Below, piece by piece: positions 6,898 through 13,120 of a DNA stretch of 24,825 bases. Each line of letters starts with the position of its first letter. Positions within the stretch are counted from its first letter, which is position 1. Where the stretch lies: the NCBI GenBank assembly GCA_964476505.1, contig CAYZAW010000035.1:1-24825 (forward strand), given 5' to 3'. The notes under the pieces are model-generated. The model was given only the letters and a program-made list of their open reading frames with translations. It made no database searches and was not told the DNA's origin. The position numbers were made by a program, and so were the translations under genes. Source of the DNA: CAYZAW01 sp964476505 (GTDB lineage: Bacteria > Bacillota > Clostridia > Christensenellales > CAG-138).

Positions 6898-8067
6898 TCA
6901 CCCCGCTACAGCGCCGGTACCCGCGCTCATCACCAGCCCTACGGTTAAAACGAACATCAGCGCCAGTACCAGCGTTACGGCAAATAAATATGTAAGCATT
7001 TCGGAAAGCGCCGTCATCATCTGCGGGAGACGCGCGTCGGCAATAGGCTCGGATACCGCCGCCGCAATGCGAAAGGCAAATATCCCCGCCGCGATCTCAA
7101 GAAGTGGCCTGCAAACGATGCCAAAGGCTATGAGTATCGCCGCCGCACCCGCCGCGTTTTTTACCAGCAGGCTGCACCCCAGAACCGTATCCACCATGCC
7201 GGACACCGCGCCGCCTACGATGGGTATCATTTTATCCATCGCGTATTTCGCGGTGCGCACGGTGATGTTATCCACCGCGGCAGCCGTCATCCCTTGCAGG
7301 CTTGTAACGCCAAAATACAAGGTGAACACCAGCCCCAATATCCATTTCACCGCCGATTTGCATAAGCCCAGCAAGTGCTTTAACTGCGTTCTTCCCGTCA
7401 TGTTGTTCAATACCGCAAGAACGCTGCCCGCCAGTATCAGCGGCAGCACAATGCGCTGCAGCAACAGCGATATTCCGCCTGTCAGCATTGCCATGGCGGG
7501 TTGGAATATGCCTGCCGCGCTGATACCTCCCAGCGCCGTAAGCATTGTTAAAAGCACCGGAAAGCACAGTGCAATGAACCGCGATGTGCGATCCATGGTG
7601 TCCTTGGCTGTTTCCACCAACGTCATAAAGGTGGCAACGGCAATGATCACGGCGGCAGCATGGCACACAAAGCCTGCAACATCCTGCAAGCCGCTGACAC
7701 CCGCCTCGCCCATCGCCTTTACAAAGCCGCTGATGAGCGATACGATCAACAGCCGAATGAGCGCTCCCGAAAAATCCGGCAGGATGCTTTTTAGCTGCTC
7801 CAATAAGCCCGAAAACACGGTATCGCCCAAGTATGGCGTTTCTCCGGTTGCATAATCGCGTACCAAGGTGTTGGCATCTTTCTGTTCCCAAAAGCGCTTT
7901 GTTTCCTGCGGCAGTTCATTCAACAGTTCGTCCCATGCGGATACGTTTGCGTCCTGCATGGCTTGCTCCACGCCGGTACGGATCTCCTCCAGCACGCTGC
8001 CCTTTGCCGCCGCCGCATAAAACAATACGCCGCACAGAAGCAGTACGGAAACGGCAATTTTCTTCAT
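6898..8067 (-). CDS. spoIIIAE: Stage III sporulation protein AE
   Basis: Polytopic membrane protein of the SpoIIIA complex, 389 residues, near the usual length. A signal peptide-like N-terminus (KKIAVSVLLLCGVLFYAAAA) is followed by an extracytoplasmic stretch, including WDELLNELPQETKRFWEQ, and then about seven hydrophobic segments from residue 95 to the C-terminus. Family-typical blocks include IPIVGGAVSGMVDTVLGCS and CRPLLEIAAGIFAFRIAAAV (residues about 285-330). The start overlaps the spoIIIAD stop by four bases. The function is required for SpoIIIA channel assembly, and proposed roles as a permease are not proven. Confidence 0.95.
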   Translation of the reverse strand: MKKIAVSVLLLCGVLFYAAAAKGSVLEEIRTGVEQAMQDANVSAWDELLNELPQETKRFWEQKDANTLVRDYATGETPYLGDTVFSGLLEQLKSILPDFSGALIRLLIVSLISGFVKAMGEAGVSGLQDVAGFVCHAAAVIIAVATFMTLVETAKDTMDRTSRFIALCFPVLLTMLTALGGISAAGIFQPAMAMLTGGISLLLQRIVLPLILAGSVLAVLNNMTGRTQLKHLLGLCKSAVKWILGLVFTLYFGVTSLQGMTAAAVDNITVRTAKYAMDKMIPIVGGAVSGMVDTVLGCSLLVKNAAGAAAILIAFGIVCRPLLEIAAGIFAFRIAAAVSEPIADARLPQMMTALSEMLTYLFAVTLVLALMFVLTVGLVMSAGTGAVAG

Positions 8068-8462
8068 GCGGCGCCTGCGGGCAGCATTCCTGTAATGGTT
8101 TCCAGCATGGAAAGCACCAGCGGCGTTACGGTTAAAAGTATCATGATGCGTCCGCCAAGCTCCACCTTAGAGGCCAACGCCGTTTCGCCCGCATCCTTAC
8201 AGATGTTGTCCGCCAGCTGCGCGATATAGGCTATGCCGATGGCCTTGAAGATGATTCCTACAAACGCCGTGTCCATATGAAAGCGCGCCGCTATAGCGTC
8301 TATGCTTTCCATCAGCCCGCTAAGCTCGCCAACAATGGCAAGCAGCATCAGCGCCCCCGACGCCAAAGAGATCGGCAGCGCCATTTCCGGACGTATTTTT
8401 CGGATCAATACCACAATAGCCGCCGCGATCACTGCAAAAACTGCGATTTTTATGATATTCAT
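8064..8462 (-). CDS. spoIIIAD: Stage III sporulation protein AD
   Basis: A 132-residue membrane protein, normal for SpoIIIAD, with about four hydrophobic segments. Typical blocks are MNIIKIAVFAVIAAA at the N-terminus, IFKAIGIAYIAQLADNICKD in the middle and ETALASKVELGGRIMIL, the last two being the most conserved parts of the family. The ATG at 8462 is preferred over a TTG four codons upstream, because AGGAG lies directly before it. It starts eight bases after spoIIIAC and ends in a four-base overlap with spoIIIAE. It acts with SpoIIIAC in the membrane part of the complex. Confidence 0.95.
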   Translation of the reverse strand: MNIIKIAVFAVIAAAIVVLIRKIRPEMALPISLASGALMLLAIVGELSGLMESIDAIAARFHMDTAFVGIIFKAIGIAYIAQLADNICKDAGETALASKVELGGRIMILLTVTPLVLSMLETITGMLPAGAA

Positions 8463-8470
8463 ACTTCTCC

Positions 8471-8668
8471 TCAATACAGTTGAAATACCTGCCGCACACT
8501 GTCAAACAGAGTGCCTATCATTTCCAACATCATCAACAGACCTATCACCAAGCCAACGATAGCCGCGATGGTCGCCATCTCATCCCGCCCACTTTGCTTT
8601 AAAAGCTGCGTGACCACCGCCACCAGTATCCCCACCCCCGCGATCTTAAACAAAAGCTCTACATCCAT
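8471..8668 (-). CDS. spoIIIAC: Stage III sporulation protein AC
   Basis: A 65-residue protein with two hydrophobic helices, the usual form of SpoIIIAC. The N-terminal MDVELLFKIAGVGILVAVV and the central GRDEMATIAAIVGLVIGLL are characteristic. The ATG at 8668 is chosen because GAGGCG lies just upstream and the family begins here; the frame itself extends seven codons further to a TTG. It starts 14 bases after spoIIIAB ends. SpoIIIAC and SpoIIIAD are related small membrane subunits of the channel. Confidence 0.93.
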   Translation of the reverse strand: MDVELLFKIAGVGILVAVVTQLLKQSGRDEMATIAAIVGLVIGLLMMLEMIGTLFDSVRQVFQLY

Positions 8669-8682
8669 GTTCGCCTCACTGT

Positions 8683-9195
8683 TTACCAAATCATCAACAC
8701 CGCTCCTGCGCCCATCAGCGCTCCCATGGTGCGGTACAGCCTGCCTTTTTGGCGGCTGGCCTCGCCTGCCCGCTGTGTTAAAAGCTCCAGCCGTTTTTGT
8801 ATGCTGCCGCTGTTTTCCCGCTGAACGGTAGGGTCTTGGGCGCTAAAGACCGCGCCAAAGTCCAACAAAACATCACGTTCCTCCTGCCGTAAGGCGGCAA
8901 AGGCCGCGCTGCTGCGGTACACCGTAATCAAGGCCTGCTCCCATGCGGCCTCCACGGGCTCGCCCTCGGCAAGCCGCCGTTCCAGCTCTGCCCAAAGTGC
9001 TGCGCTGCATCCCTCCCGGCACCGGGCGATAATGTCGTGAACGGTACGCTTCTCTATAGCCATTTGCAGTGCCGTTTGCTGCAGCCTGCATGTAAGCTCC
9101 TCCAACAAACGGCACCGCATTTTCAGCCGCCCGGCGGATAATTCGCCGGCAGCGCAAAACAGAAGAAACAGCGCCAGCAAGGATAGAGCGCGCAT
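8683..9195 (-). CDS. spoIIIAB: Stage III sporulation protein AB
   Basis: A 170-residue protein, the same length class as B. subtilis SpoIIIAB (about 171). An N-terminal hydrophobic segment (LSLLALFLLFCAAG), a long helical soluble region with LEELTCRLQQTALQM and AWEQAL, a loop with LLDFGAVFSAQD, and a final C-terminal hydrophobic segment (MGALMGAGAVLMIW) reproduce the family layout, which resembles type II secretion GspF-like proteins. The ATG at 9195 shares its A with the spoIIIAA stop codon (TGATG), so the two are coupled. The longer upstream frame lies inside spoIIIAA and is not used. Confidence 0.93.
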   Translation of the reverse strand: MRALSLLALFLLFCAAGELSAGRLKMRCRLLEELTCRLQQTALQMAIEKRTVHDIIARCREGCSAALWAELERRLAEGEPVEAAWEQALITVYRSSAAFAALRQEERDVLLDFGAVFSAQDPTVQRENSGSIQKRLELLTQRAGEASRQKGRLYRTMGALMGAGAVLMIW

Positions 9196-10127
9196 CAGCC
9201 TTCCACCTTTCGAAGCACAGGCCGTTTCGCGGCATCCCATACGCCGGTGAGCGTACCCACCGTTGGATCTCTTCCCAACTGCACGATGCGCGAAAACACA
9301 TTTTCCTCCAATAAGCGGCGAAGGCTTTGCCGTTGATACAAATGCTCCATGCTGTCCGCATGGGCAGTGGTGATCACCTTAACGCCGCTTACCGCCGCCT
9401 CCAGCACTGCGCTTGCTTCCTGCGCCCCGCCCAGCTCGTCCGTTACCAGCACCTGTGGGTTCATACTGCGTATCAAAAGCCGCATCCCCTCCGCTTTGCC
9501 GCAGCCGCACAGCACGTCTGTTCTGGGCCCAAGATCCATCTGCGGGATTCCGCGGGTACCGGCGCAAAGCTCCATACGCTCGTCCATAACGCAAACCCGG
9601 CAGGGGATTTTGCCAACGCCGCCGTAGGAAAGCTGCCTTACGGCATCTCGCAGAACCGTGGTCTTTCCGCAGCCGGGGCTTGAAAACAGCAGCGTGGAAT
9701 GCACCTGCCCGTTTTTTTCGGTAATGTATGGCATAACAGAGTCGGCTGCGCCCAGTACCGCCCGCGCAATGCGGATATTTAATGATGTAATGTGCGAAAA
9801 GCGCAGCATTTTCCCTTCCTGCACCAAGGCTTTGCCGCACAGCCCTACCCTATATCCGCCAGATAGCGTTATAAACCCCGCCCGCATTTCCTCGCGCCAC
9901 GCATACAGAGAATGCTCGCACATGCGCTCTAGCACGGCTTCGCAGTCCTGCCCGGATACCGGCGTATTGATCAGCGTATCCCGTTTTGCATACACCAGCT
10001 GAATGCCTTGACCTGCGCGCAGGCGGATTTCCTCCAGCGGTTCTGCCTCGTTTTGTTCCAACAGCAGCTCCCAAAGCCTTTTAGGGAAATACGTTGATAA
10101 GCCCTGTTTCCAATGTGCTTCTGTCAT
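9195..10127 (-). CDS. spoIIIAA: Stage III sporulation protein AA (ATPase)
   Basis: Cytoplasmic ATPase of the SpoIIIA complex, related to secretion ATPases, which is thought to power the feeding-tube channel between mother cell and forespore. It is 310 residues, typical length. The N-terminal domain has LEEIRLRAGQ (31-40). Walker A is SSPGCGKTT (149-157), a DER follows near 182, and Walker B is VLVTDE (226-231). The C-terminal part contains VITTAHADSMEHL. The ATG at 10127 is chosen because GAGGAAG precedes it and the family N-terminus starts here; the frame is open 35 codons further but that part is intergenic. It heads the eight-gene operon and is divergent from a GntR regulator. Confidence 0.96.
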   Translation of the reverse strand: MTEAHWKQGLSTYFPKRLWELLLEQNEAEPLEEIRLRAGQGIQLVYAKRDTLINTPVSGQDCEAVLERMCEHSLYAWREEMRAGFITLSGGYRVGLCGKALVQEGKMLRFSHITSLNIRIARAVLGAADSVMPYITEKNGQVHSTLLFSSPGCGKTTVLRDAVRQLSYGGVGKIPCRVCVMDERMELCAGTRGIPQMDLGPRTDVLCGCGKAEGMRLLIRSMNPQVLVTDELGGAQEASAVLEAAVSGVKVITTAHADSMEHLYQRQSLRRLLEENVFSRIVQLGRDPTVGTLTGVWDAAKRPVLRKVEG

Positions 10128-10161
10128 ACCATTCTTCCTCGCATTGTGATGTGTTATATCT

Positions 10162-10190
10162 ATGCGTATGAAACGTGTTTCAGAATACAA
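10162..10190 (-). promoter_or_regulatory. Sigma-E-like promoter for the spoIIIA operon
   Basis: On the minus strand TTGTATT (10190-10184) and CATACGCAT (10170-10162) are spaced by 13 bases. In Bacillus spoIIIA is transcribed by mother-cell sigma-E, whose -10 element resembles CATACAnT and whose -35 resembles ATATT. The match is partial but the position, about 35 bases before the spoIIIAA start, is right. Confidence 0.4.
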
Positions 10191-10223
10191 TTCACGCTGG
10201 AAGGACAAAAACAAATGCATTTT

Positions 10224-10231
10224 TGTATACA
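10224..10231. promoter_or_regulatory. TGTATACA palindrome, candidate GntR operator
   Basis: An eight-base perfect palindrome in the divergent spoIIIAA-gntR region, nine bases upstream of a candidate -35 box for the gntR gene. The same eight bases occur at the promoter of the second GntR gene (13030-13037). The GT/AC half-sites fit the general form of FadR-subfamily operators. Confidence 0.5.
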
Positions 10232-10239
10232 TGTTTTTC

Positions 10240-10268
10240 TTGTGTTTCTATTTGGCGTGGAGTACACT
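10240..10268 (+). promoter_or_regulatory. Candidate promoter of the first gntR gene
   Basis: TTGTGT (10240-10245) and TACACT (10263-10268) are spaced by 17 bases, three and four matches respectively to the sigma-A consensus. The predicted start is about 15 bases before the gntR start codon, immediately before its AGAGGTGA ribosome binding site (10277-10284), so the leader would be very short. Confidence 0.35.
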
Positions 10269-10290
10269 GAATATACAGAGGTGAGCCCAT

Positions 10291-10947
10291 ATGAACAATT
10301 ATATCGACAATCAGGATAAGCAATCCTTAACCTCCCGCGTGTTTCGCTATATCCGCGACGGTATTTTAGAAGGGCGCTATCACTCCGGCGATTACCTTGT
10401 GGAAACACGTTTGGCGGAGGAGTTGAGCGTGAGCCGCACGCCCATTCGCGAGGCGCTTAAGCAGCTGGAGCTGGAGGACTTGGTAGAATCCATTCCCAAC
10501 CGGGGCGTCATTGTAAAAGGTATTTCTCAGGAAGATATTGAAGATATTTTTACCATCCGTTTGCTGTTGGAAGGGCAGGCCGCGTACTGGGCCGCACTAC
10601 GTATCCGTCCGGATCAGCTGGATCAACTGGCAGAGCTGGTGGAGTTGATGGAGCTTTACACACGCCGTAACGATTCCTCGCATTTGGCAAGCCTAGATAC
10701 GGAATTCCATGAAATCATTTACACCGCCAGCAACAGCCGCACGCTAAAGCACGTATTGGGTTCTTTACATCAAAACATGCGACAGGCAAGGCAAAGCTCT
10801 TTGATGTCTAAGGATCGCACACCGAAATCCTTGGACGAGCACAAGCAGATCTATGCCGCATTGGAGGCGCACGACTGCGATTTGGCTAAGCAGCGAATGG
10901 AGCATCACATCAAATCCGCGTCCCATTTTCAAGACGACAATGCGTAA
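10291..10947 (+). CDS. GntR family transcriptional regulator, FCD domain (FadR subfamily)
   Basis: A 218-residue DNA-binding regulator. The winged helix-turn-helix occupies about residues 10-80, with LAEELSVSRTPIREALKQLE as the recognition region and VESIPNRGVIVKGIS as the wing. The C-terminal FCD ligand domain (about 90-212) keeps the expected metal-type residues: D-x-x-F-H in LDTEFHEIIYTAS, H in DEHKQIYAAL and the HH of MEHHIKSA. AGAGGTGA lies six bases before the ATG. It is divergent from spoIIIAA and followed by a terminator hairpin that begins within its stop codon and then by a DNA methyltransferase gene. The ligand, probably a carboxylic acid, cannot be told. A TGTATACA palindrome upstream suggests autoregulation. 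Confidence 0.93.
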   Translation: MNNYIDNQDKQSLTSRVFRYIRDGILEGRYHSGDYLVETRLAEELSVSRTPIREALKQLELEDLVESIPNRGVIVKGISQEDIEDIFTIRLLLEGQAAYWAALRIRPDQLDQLAELVELMELYTRRNDSSHLASLDTEFHEIIYTASNSRTLKHVLGSLHQNMRQARQSSLMSKDRTPKSLDEHKQIYAALEAHDCDLAKQRMEHHIKSASHFQDDNA

Positions 10948-10971
10948 GAGCGCCTAAACGCGCTCTTTTTT
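10946..10971 (+). terminator. Intrinsic terminator overlapping the gntR stop codon
   Basis: The stem AAGAGCGC (10946-10953) pairs with GCGCTCTT (10960-10967) over a six-base loop and runs into six T (10966-10971). Only about 17 bases separate it from the ribosome binding site of the methyltransferase gene. Confidence 0.85.
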
Positions 10972-11000
10972 ATATCAGCATAACGGTGGGGGAAATGCAT

Positions 11001-12194
11001 ATGGAACGATTGCAAATCGATTGGGAGATGCATGCCGCAGGCGGCGATGGCAGCTTTTATTTATCACGCGCGGAGGCGGTGCTGCCGCTGCTGCTAAAGC
11101 AGTATGCCGGACAGGTACAGCTGATCTATCTGGACCCGCCCTTTGGCACCGGGGATACCTTTTTAATGCAGCTTGGCACAGAGAAACCCATTGCGCTGCC
11201 CGCTTACGAGGATACGCTTTCCCGGGAGGACTACCTTGCCATGATGCGCACCGTTCTTACCGGCTGCCGGGAGCTGCTTTGTGATACGGGTTCCATCTAT
11301 TTGCATATTGACCAGCGCATGAGCGCCCATCTTAAGCTGTTGATGGACGAGCTGTTTGGCGAAGAAAATTTCTTGAACGAGATCATTTGGATGTACAAGT
11401 CCGGCGGGAGAAGCAAGAAGCATTTTTCCCGCAAGCATGATACCATCCTGTTTTACAGGAAAAGCCCAAGGGTGTATTTTGACGTGCATGCGGTGGGTGT
11501 GCCCCGCGGGCCGGACAGGCGCAATCACATGAAGCGGAGCATCGACGAAAACGGCCGCATTTGCTTTTCCATCCGCTCAGGCGGTAAAACCTATACCTAT
11601 CATGAGGATACGCCCATTTACCCCGCCGATGTTTGGACGGATATTGAACACCTGCACCAGCGCGACCCGGAGCGCGTTGGCTACGCCACGCAAAAGCCCT
11701 TAGCGCTGCTGCGCCGCATCATTGGCGCGTCCTCCCGCCCGGGAGACTTGGTATGCGATCTGTTTTCTGGCTCCGGCACAACGGCGGCTGCCGCGGCGGA
11801 AATGGGGCGGCGGTATTTGGTTTGCGACTGCTCGCCGCTTGCCGCCTTTGCGTTTCGTAAACGGCAATTATCCCGTCATGCCGCGCTTTCCATGCTGCGG
11901 CAGGAACAGCCCATGGCCTTGTATTATACTGCCGGGGATGATTGCTGTAACGACAGCGTCAACTGCAGCGCCGTTTCCCTGCCGGACGGCGTACGAATTA
12001 CGGAATACCGCACGGCGGAGGGCGATTTGGCATTGGCTTACGCCGCCGTTGGAAGCTGCCGCGAGAATACGTTTGAAACAACGGCCTATGCCTTTCACCC
12101 AACTCTGCCGCTTACGCTTTTATATGCAAAGGGCAGCCATCCGGCCATACTAACAGTAGACGCACATGGCCGGCAATGCTTTTGGAAGCTGTGA
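11001..12194 (+). CDS. Orphan site-specific DNA methyltransferase, beta class (adenine-N6 or cytosine-N4)
   Basis: A 397-residue S-adenosylmethionine-dependent DNA methyltransferase. The catalytic motif IV DPPFGTG is at 45-51 and the AdoMet-binding motif I DLFSGSGTT is at 253-261, the order that defines the beta class. Between them lie NEIIWMYKSGGRSKKHFSRKH in outline (126-145), a target-recognition region (about 150-210) and DPERVGYATQKPLALL (222-237), all typical of Mod-like enzymes. About 100 residues after 295 form a C-terminal extension I cannot assign. The ATG at 11001 is best placed from GTGGGGGA (about seven bases); two upstream in-frame starts exist. No restriction gene is adjacent, so it looks solitary. 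Target sequence and base cannot be read from the sequence. DPPF is compatible with either base. Confidence 0.9.
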   Translation: MERLQIDWEMHAAGGDGSFYLSRAEAVLPLLLKQYAGQVQLIYLDPPFGTGDTFLMQLGTEKPIALPAYEDTLSREDYLAMMRTVLTGCRELLCDTGSIYLHIDQRMSAHLKLLMDELFGEENFLNEIIWMYKSGGRSKKHFSRKHDTILFYRKSPRVYFDVHAVGVPRGPDRRNHMKRSIDENGRICFSIRSGGKTYTYHEDTPIYPADVWTDIEHLHQRDPERVGYATQKPLALLRRIIGASSRPGDLVCDLFSGSGTTAAAAAEMGRRYLVCDCSPLAAFAFRKRQLSRHAALSMLRQEQPMALYYTAGDDCCNDSVNCSAVSLPDGVRITEYRTAEGDLALAYAAVGSCRENTFETTAYAFHPTLPLTLLYAKGSHPAILTVDAHGRQCFWKL

Positions 12195-12224
12195 TTTTTC
12201 TTTAGGTATATGCGCCGCAAAAAC

Positions 12225-12270
12225 AAAAAACAGCCCTGCCAAGCAATTCGCTTTGGCAGGGCTGCGTTTT
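12225..12270. terminator. Bidirectional terminator between methyltransferase and second gntR
   Basis: A perfect 12-base stem CAGCCCTGCCAA (12231-12242) pairs with TTGGCAGGGCTG (12253-12264). An A-rich tract lies on its left (12219-12230) and TTTT on its right (12266-12270), so it can end transcription from both convergent genes. Confidence 0.85.
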
Positions 12271-12288
12271 GTGTGGATTGGTTTACGT

Positions 12289-12957
12289 TTACAGCTCCAT
12301 GCGCGGCTCCAGCAGCGCCTTGGTATTGCTGATATGGTTGTGAAGAATATCGCAGGCTTTGTTAACATCGCCCTCTTCGCAGGCTTTTAGCAGCTCAGCA
12401 TGCTGAATTTGTGATTCGGCGTTATGCTCGGCTTCGATGTAATAAACACGGGCGTACCGGTCAACATTGGCATGCAGCTGATCCACCAGCTTAAACAGCT
12501 CCTCGTTTTCCAACGGATCGTATAATGCAAAGTGGAATTGCAGATTAAGCTCCTCCAGCTTGTTAGGGTCGGTAATGTTGTTGTTCATTTCCTCGTAGAT
12601 GCCGCGCGCCTTTGCAATGACCTCCGGCGTGATCTTCGGGAAAGCGCCGCGCAACGCCCCAACCTCTAAGAGCGAGCGCACGTCCATGATGTCTTCCATT
12701 TCCTTGAGCGTCAGCTTGGTGACCACGGCGCCACGATTGGGGTATATGCGAACAAGCCCCTGCGCCTCTAACTGCCGGAACGCTTCCCGAACGGGAATAT
12801 GGCTAACGCTCAACGCCGCAGAAATTTCATCCTGACGCAACGGCATACCGCCCGGCAACACGCCACGGACGATAGCGGTTCGTATCACTTGGAACACCCA
12901 GTCCCTGGCTGCCATAGATTTCTGCTGCATTTCGTTTGCGATTTGTTTTAAATCCAT
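12289..12957 (-). CDS. GntR family transcriptional regulator, FCD domain (second copy)
   Basis: A 222-residue regulator of the same family as the one at 10291 but clearly divergent from it. The helix-turn-helix includes QDEISAALSVSHIPVREAF (about residues 42-60) with IYPNRGAVVTKLT as the wing. The FCD domain (about 85-215) has LNLQFHFALYDP, where Asn replaces the Asp often seen as the first ligand, then QHAELLKACEEGD and ILHNHI. The ATG at 12957 fits the upstream GAGAGAG better than the GTG at 12966. A good sigma-A promoter (TTGACG-17-TATCAT) with a TGTATACA operator just after the start site precedes it, which suggests autorepression. It converges on the methyltransferase. Ligand unknown. 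Confidence 0.92.
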   Translation of the reverse strand: MDLKQIANEMQQKSMAARDWVFQVIRTAIVRGVLPGGMPLRQDEISAALSVSHIPVREAFRQLEAQGLVRIYPNRGAVVTKLTLKEMEDIMDVRSLLEVGALRGAFPKITPEVIAKARGIYEEMNNNITDPNKLEELNLQFHFALYDPLENEELFKLVDQLHANVDRYARVYYIEAEHNAESQIQHAELLKACEEGDVNKACDILHNHISNTKALLEPRMEL

Positions 12958-13029
12958 ATTTACCACACTCTCTCGTCTTTTGAAGTTTTCCGTTTACAAT
13001 GATACCAGTTACTACTAACCGTAAACATA

Positions 13030-13037
13030 TGTATACA
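13030..13037. promoter_or_regulatory. TGTATACA palindrome, candidate autoregulatory operator
   Basis: It lies about four to eleven bases after the predicted start site of the second gntR gene, where a bound repressor would block transcription. The same eight bases lie at 10224-10231. A related GGTATACT lies at 13088-13095, upstream of the -35 box. Confidence 0.55.
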
Positions 13038-13047
13038 CTGTTATTAT

Positions 13048-13076
13048 ATGATATAGTTATTACCGGAATCCGTCAA
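13048..13076 (-). promoter_or_regulatory. Sigma-A-type promoter of the second gntR gene
   Basis: On the minus strand TTGACG (13076-13071) and TATCAT (13053-13048) are spaced by 17 bases, each with five of six consensus matches. The surrounding 150 bases are markedly AT-rich. Confidence 0.8.
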
Positions 13077-13120
13077 TACTTTTATTTAGTATACCTGCTT
13101 ATTTTTTAGATTTTTGGCGT

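Noticed and set aside
6788..7855. A 355-codon plus-strand frame opposite spoIIIAE and spoIIIAF
   Set aside because: Antisense to well-supported sporulation genes, low-complexity Ala/Ser/Thr/Pro composition and no proper start.
11001..12194. CamA, the conserved Clostridioides adenine methyltransferase
   Set aside because: This protein is about 400 residues and beta-class in motif order, whereas CamA is larger and, as I recall, of a different class.
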